This document shows, piece after piece, positions 30,381 through 33,182 of a stretch of DNA of 33,182 nucleotides (its first letter is position 1; each line of letters starts with the position of its first letter). The notes under the pieces are model-generated. The model did not search any database. It worked only from the letters and a program-made list of their open reading frames with translations, and was not told the DNA's origin. The stretch spans positions 30,140-63,321 of the forward strand of contig NZ_QFRW01000073.1 of assembly GCF_003265355.1 (NCBI RefSeq). The letters are read 5' to 3'. Source of the DNA: Glycomyces dulcitolivorans. Lineage in GTDB: Bacteria; Actinomycetota; Actinomycetes; Mycobacteriales; Micromonosporaceae. The position numbers were made by a program, and so were the translations under genes.

Positions 30381-31655
30381 TTACGCGTGCCAGCCCGGAA
30401 TCGGGAAGGCCTTGGTGTACTCGCGGATCTCGGCGGCGATGACGTCGAGCTCGGCGTCCTTGCCGTCCTTCGCCGCGGCCACGGCCCGGTCGATCCAGCC
30501 CGCGATCGCGTCCATGTCGCCCTCCAGCATCCCGCGCGTCGTCACCGCGCCGGTGCCGATGCGCAGGCCCGACGGGTCGAACGGCTTGCGGGTGTCGAAC
30601 GGGACCGAGTTGAAGTTCAGCTCGATGCCGGCGACGTCCAGGGCCTTCGCCGCGGGCTTGCCGCCGATGCCCTTGCTCGTCAGGTCCGCCAGGATCAGGT
30701 GGTTGTCGGTGCCGCCCGAGACCAGGTCGAAGCCGCGCGCCGCCAGGGCCGCCGCGAGCGCCTTGGCGTTCTTGACGATCTGCGCCGCGTAGTCCTTGAA
30801 CGACTCCTTGGCCGCCTCGCGCAGCGCGACCGCGATCGCCGCGGTCGTGTGGTTGTGCGGGCCGCCCTGGAGGCCGGGGAACACGGCCTTGTCGATGGCC
30901 TTGGCGTGCTCCTCGTTCGCGAGGATCATGGCGCCGCGCGGGCCGCGCAGCGTCTTGTGCGTGGTGGTGGTGACGACGTCGGCGAGGCCGACCGGCGTCG
31001 GGTGCGCCCCGCCGGCCACCAGGCCCGCGATGTGCGCGATGTCGGCCATGAGGACCGCCCCGACCTCGTCCGCGATGGCCTTGAAGCCCGCGAAGTCGAT
31101 GGTGCGGGGGATCGCGGTCCCGCCGCAGATGATGAGCTTCGGCTGCTCCTTGCGGGCGATCTCGGCGACCTCGTCGAGGTCCGTGCGCCCGGTGTCGCGG
31201 CGGACCCCGTAGTGCACCGAGTCGAACCACTTGCCCGTGGCCGAGACCTTCGAGCCGTGGGTCAGGTGCCCGCCCGCGGGCAGCCCCATGCCCAGGACCT
31301 TGTCCCCGGGCTCCAGGAACGCCAGGTAGATCGCCAGGTTCGCAGGGCTCCCCGAGTACGGCTGGACGTTCGCGTGGTCGGCCCCGAACAGCGCCTTGGC
31401 CCGGTCGACGGCCAGCTGCTCGATCGGGTCGATGTTCTGCTGGCCCTCGTAGTAGCGCTTCCCGGCGTACCCCTCGGAGTACTTGTTGGTCAGGATCGAG
31501 CCCGTCGCCTCCATGACCGCCTGGGACACGTAGTTCTCGGACGCGATGAGGCGGATCTTCTCGGACTCGCGGCGTCCCTCGGCCTCGATGAGCCGTTCGA
31601 TCTCGGGGTCGGCGGCCGCGAGGTTCGCGGTGAGGGCCTCGTAGGCGTCGGACAT
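30381..31655 (-). CDS. glyA: Serine hydroxymethyltransferase
   Basis: A 424-residue PLP enzyme that interconverts serine plus tetrahydrofolate with glycine plus 5,10-methylene-THF, the main source of one-carbon units; cytosolic dimer/tetramer. Motifs are typical: [45 protein letters not shown], and [15 protein letters not shown] with PLP-lysine K234. [15 protein letters not shown] and [10 protein letters not shown] follow. The length matches the family. The start is ATG 31655, preceded by GAGGAG with a 6-base spacer; an in-frame upstream ATG lacks one. TATGCT on the minus strand near 31721 is a possible -10, giving a leader of about 60 bases. I saw no recognisable THF or glycine riboswitch. 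A hairpin terminator follows. Confidence 0.97.
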   Translation of the reverse strand: MSDAYEALTANLAAADPEIERLIEAEGRRESEKIRLIASENYVSQAVMEATGSILTNKYSEGYAGKRYYEGQQNIDPIEQLAVDRAKALFGADHANVQPYSGSPANLAIYLAFLEPGDKVLGMGLPAGGHLTHGSKVSATGKWFDSVHYGVRRDTGRTDLDEVAEIARKEQPKLIICGGTAIPRTIDFAGFKAIADEVGAVLMADIAHIAGLVAGGAHPTPVGLADVVTTTTHKTLRGPRGAMILANEEHAKAIDKAVFPGLQGGPHNHTTAAIAVALREAAKESFKDYAAQIVKNAKALAAALAARGFDLVSGGTDNHLILADLTSKGIGGKPAAKALDVAGIELNFNSVPFDTRKPFDPSGLRIGTGAVTTRGMLEGDMDAIAGWIDRAVAAAKDGKDAELDVIAAEIREYTKAFPIPGWHA

Positions 31656-31866
31656 GCAATGCTCCTCGCTGATCGGCATGATCTCGCACGGCGACCGGGC
31701 AGGTGGCCTTGATGACCCGAGCATAGCCGGAGCGCGGTCTCGTCGACGCTTGCGAGACGTCAATGTGTGCTGCTCGCGGGCCCGCCCGTTTCCTCACGTG
31801 TGAGACGACGCGTCCCAGCTCACGCTCACCCGATCGGCCGTTCGAGACTCCATTGCGTACACGCAG

Positions 31867-31872
31867 TAGCGT
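31867..31872 (+). promoter_or_regulatory. -10 hexamer TAGCGT (leaderless type)
   Basis: TAGCGT, seven bases (GCGACGT), then the ATG at 31880; no ribosome binding site. Confidence 0.5.
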
Positions 31873-31879
31873 GCGACGT

Positions 31880-33148
31880 ATGTCACCTAGATCCGCCGCG
31901 AAGACCGTCGGCGCCGGGTTCGCGGTCGCGGCGCTCGCCGCGCTCGCCCAGCTCGGCCTGGCCTACGGCTTCGGGCTCCTCTCCTGGGCCGACGCGGCCC
32001 CCGGTGCCGCCGACCCCGTCCTCGACTACCGCTGGAACGCCAACCTCGCCTGGGTCGCCTGGTTCTCCGCCGCGTCCTGCGTCGTCGGCGGCCTCGCCTC
32101 CGGCGCGATCGGCTCCCGCGCCGCCGCCCACGCCACCCCCGCGACCCGCTTCACCGCGGTCCTCGCCTCCGCCGCCGGCGCCTTCGCCGTCGGCCCGCTC
32201 GTCGCCCTCTCCGCCGAGCAGGGCGCCGTGTACACCTCGTTCCCCACGGACCCGCTCATCGCCTCCGGCCTCGGCGCCGCCGTCGGATTCGCGCTGGCGC
32301 TCATCGGCCTGTCGTCCCGCTCGGTCGCCGTGAACGTCGGCGCCTCCGCCGCCCTCGTCTGGCTGCTGGCGATCCTCGCCGTGTTCGTCGAGGTCGGCGA
32401 CCGCGTCTCCCCGGTCACCGAACTCGCCGTCTGGGGCTCGTGGGCCGGGTCCGACACGTTCCTCGGCACCCGCGGGTTCTCGATCGCGATCCCGTTCGTG
32501 ACCGGGTCCCTCGTTATCGGCGCCGTGGTCGCCGCGTTCGCGCGCCGCAGCCACATCTCCTCCTCCGGGTACCGCATCGCCGCGGCCTCCGGCATCGCCG
32601 GGCCCCTCATCGTCACCGTCGCGCACCTGGTCGCCGGGCCCTCCCGCCTCGACAACGCCGAGTCCCTCGCCGTCATGCTCGTCGGCCCCTACGCCGCCAT
32701 CGCCGGGCTCCTCGGCTCCCTCATCGTCTGCGCGATCCCCAAGGCCGGCGGGCAGATCGACGACCGCGCCGAACCCCGCACGCCCCCGGCCGGACTCGTC
32801 GAGTCCGTCCCCGGCTGGACCGTCCCCGCCCCGGCCTCCGCCTTCGAGGACGAGCAGGACACGCACGACCTCTCCGCCGCGCCCGCCAAGCCCAAGCGGC
32901 CCACCCGCCGCGAGAAGCAGATGGCCAAGGACTCCGAGCGCGCCGCCAAGCAGGAGGCCCAGAAGCGCGCCGAATGGGAGCCGCAGGCCGGCGACGACGC
33001 CCCCAACCCCGACGTCGACTGGGTGCAGGAGCTCAAGGCCGTCGACATGGAGGAGGAGAAGGAAGCCCCCAAGCCGGGCCGGCGCGCCAAGAAGACCACC
33101 GCCCGCACCCGCCGCAAGATCAACAGCGAAGAGGGCACCGAAGAATAA
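31880..33148 (+). CDS. Polytopic membrane protein with charged cytoplasmic tail
   Basis: A 422-residue protein. About seven or eight membrane helices fill residues 10-295: AGFAVAALAALAQLGLAYGF, AWVAWFSAASCVVGGLASGA, VNVGASAALVWLLAILAVFV, IAIPFVTGSLVIGAVVAAF, AVMLVGPYAAIAGLLGSLIV. A hydrophilic C-terminal tail of about 125 residues follows, first Pro/Ala-rich, then a strongly charged Lys/Arg/Glu coiled region (TRREKQMAKDSERAAKQEAQ). It ends in a basic stretch with GRRAKKTTARTRRK and an acidic tip. I recognise no transporter or enzyme motif. The tail resembles those of actinobacterial envelope or division scaffold proteins, but this is not evidence of function. The start is ATG 31880, with the TAGCGT hexamer seven bases upstream. 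It is divergent from glyA. Confidence 0.82.
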   Translation: MSPRSAAKTVGAGFAVAALAALAQLGLAYGFGLLSWADAAPGAADPVLDYRWNANLAWVAWFSAASCVVGGLASGAIGSRAAAHATPATRFTAVLASAAGAFAVGPLVALSAEQGAVYTSFPTDPLIASGLGAAVGFALALIGLSSRSVAVNVGASAALVWLLAILAVFVEVGDRVSPVTELAVWGSWAGSDTFLGTRGFSIAIPFVTGSLVIGAVVAAFARRSHISSSGYRIAAASGIAGPLIVTVAHLVAGPSRLDNAESLAVMLVGPYAAIAGLLGSLIVCAIPKAGGQIDDRAEPRTPPAGLVESVPGWTVPAPASAFEDEQDTHDLSAAPAKPKRPTRREKQMAKDSERAAKQEAQKRAEWEPQAGDDAPNPDVDWVQELKAVDMEEEKEAPKPGRRAKKTTARTRRKINSEEGTEE

Positions 33149-33182
33149 GCGGCACAAGCAGAAAGCGGCCGGGCCCTGCAAG

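Noticed and set aside
31656-31760. Possible riboswitch or operator before glyA (inverted repeat GTCTCG/CGAGAC at 31737-31758)
   Set aside because: The repeat lies upstream of the likely -10, the stem is short with a 10-base loop, and no THF, glycine or ZTP riboswitch core sequence was recognisable.
28612-31797. A 1061-codon open frame on the minus strand spanning surface protein C and glyA
   Set aside because: Only the part from the ATG at 30183 has a signal peptide, ribosome binding site and sensible composition. The rest is the out-of-frame shadow of glyA, whose own frame is unmistakable.
1-33182. Search for CRISPR arrays, insertion sequences, phage or integrase signs
   Set aside because: No regularly spaced repeats, transposase or integrase motifs were found. 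The tRNA-Tyr gene has no duplicated 3' end nearby that would suggest an attachment site.

Overview
The window is high-GC DNA with strong G/C third-position bias and actinobacterial families (CarD, LpqE-like lipoprotein, paired Get3/ArsA ATPases, LCP proteins, LPxTG surface proteins, an IdeR-type iron box). This points to the chromosome of a high-GC Gram-positive actinomycete. The genus cannot be fixed by eye. A Glycomyces-like lineage is my guess from the overall gene mix, and nothing in the window proves it. I saw no phage, transposon, CRISPR or integron signature. The content is core chromosome plus a cell-surface-rich right half.

Layout. (1) 69-3515: paired ArsA/Get3-like ATPases and a membrane-anchored protein on the minus strand, divergent from a DUF4177 gene and a RidA gene. 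As I recall, the same set surrounds mycobacterial Rv3678c-Rv3680. (2) 3581-6607, minus: fumarylacetoacetase, a TPR membrane protein, ispF and carD; ispD, often found between the last two, is absent. (3) 6914-11482: LpqE-like lipoprotein, DnaQ-fold exonuclease, RecD2 helicase, YajQ and tRNA-Tyr. (4) 11567-15749: a histidine kinase without a response regulator, divergent from a 37-residue membrane ORF, an ABC ATPase and an FtsX-type permease joined by ATGA overlaps. (5) 15802-17081: iron box, siderophore-interacting protein and a small helical protein. (6) 17078-20627: three tandem LCP proteins for attaching glycopolymers to the wall. (7) 20804-25335: zinc-ribbon membrane protein, GGDEF diguanylate cyclase, GH114 lipoprotein and P1-family (DmpA-like) hydrolase. 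(8) 25661-30183: an unknown 72-residue protein and three related surface proteins, two with LPxTG sorting signals. (9) 30381-33148: glyA and a polytopic membrane protein.

Common themes are envelope construction (LCP, LPxTG, GH114, lipoproteins, ABC exporter with kinase), core transcription and repair (CarD, RecD2, exonuclease) and iron uptake. Regulatory architecture is unusually readable. At least nine genes have a TANNNT -10 hexamer placed 6-7 bases before the start codon, as expected for leaderless mRNAs. Most convergent gene pairs are closed by long GC hairpins, and two pairs actually overlap at their 3' ends. The strongest leads are the 37-residue ORF/ABC/kinase module, the cysteine-paired surface protein family, and the cyclase/GH114 pair.
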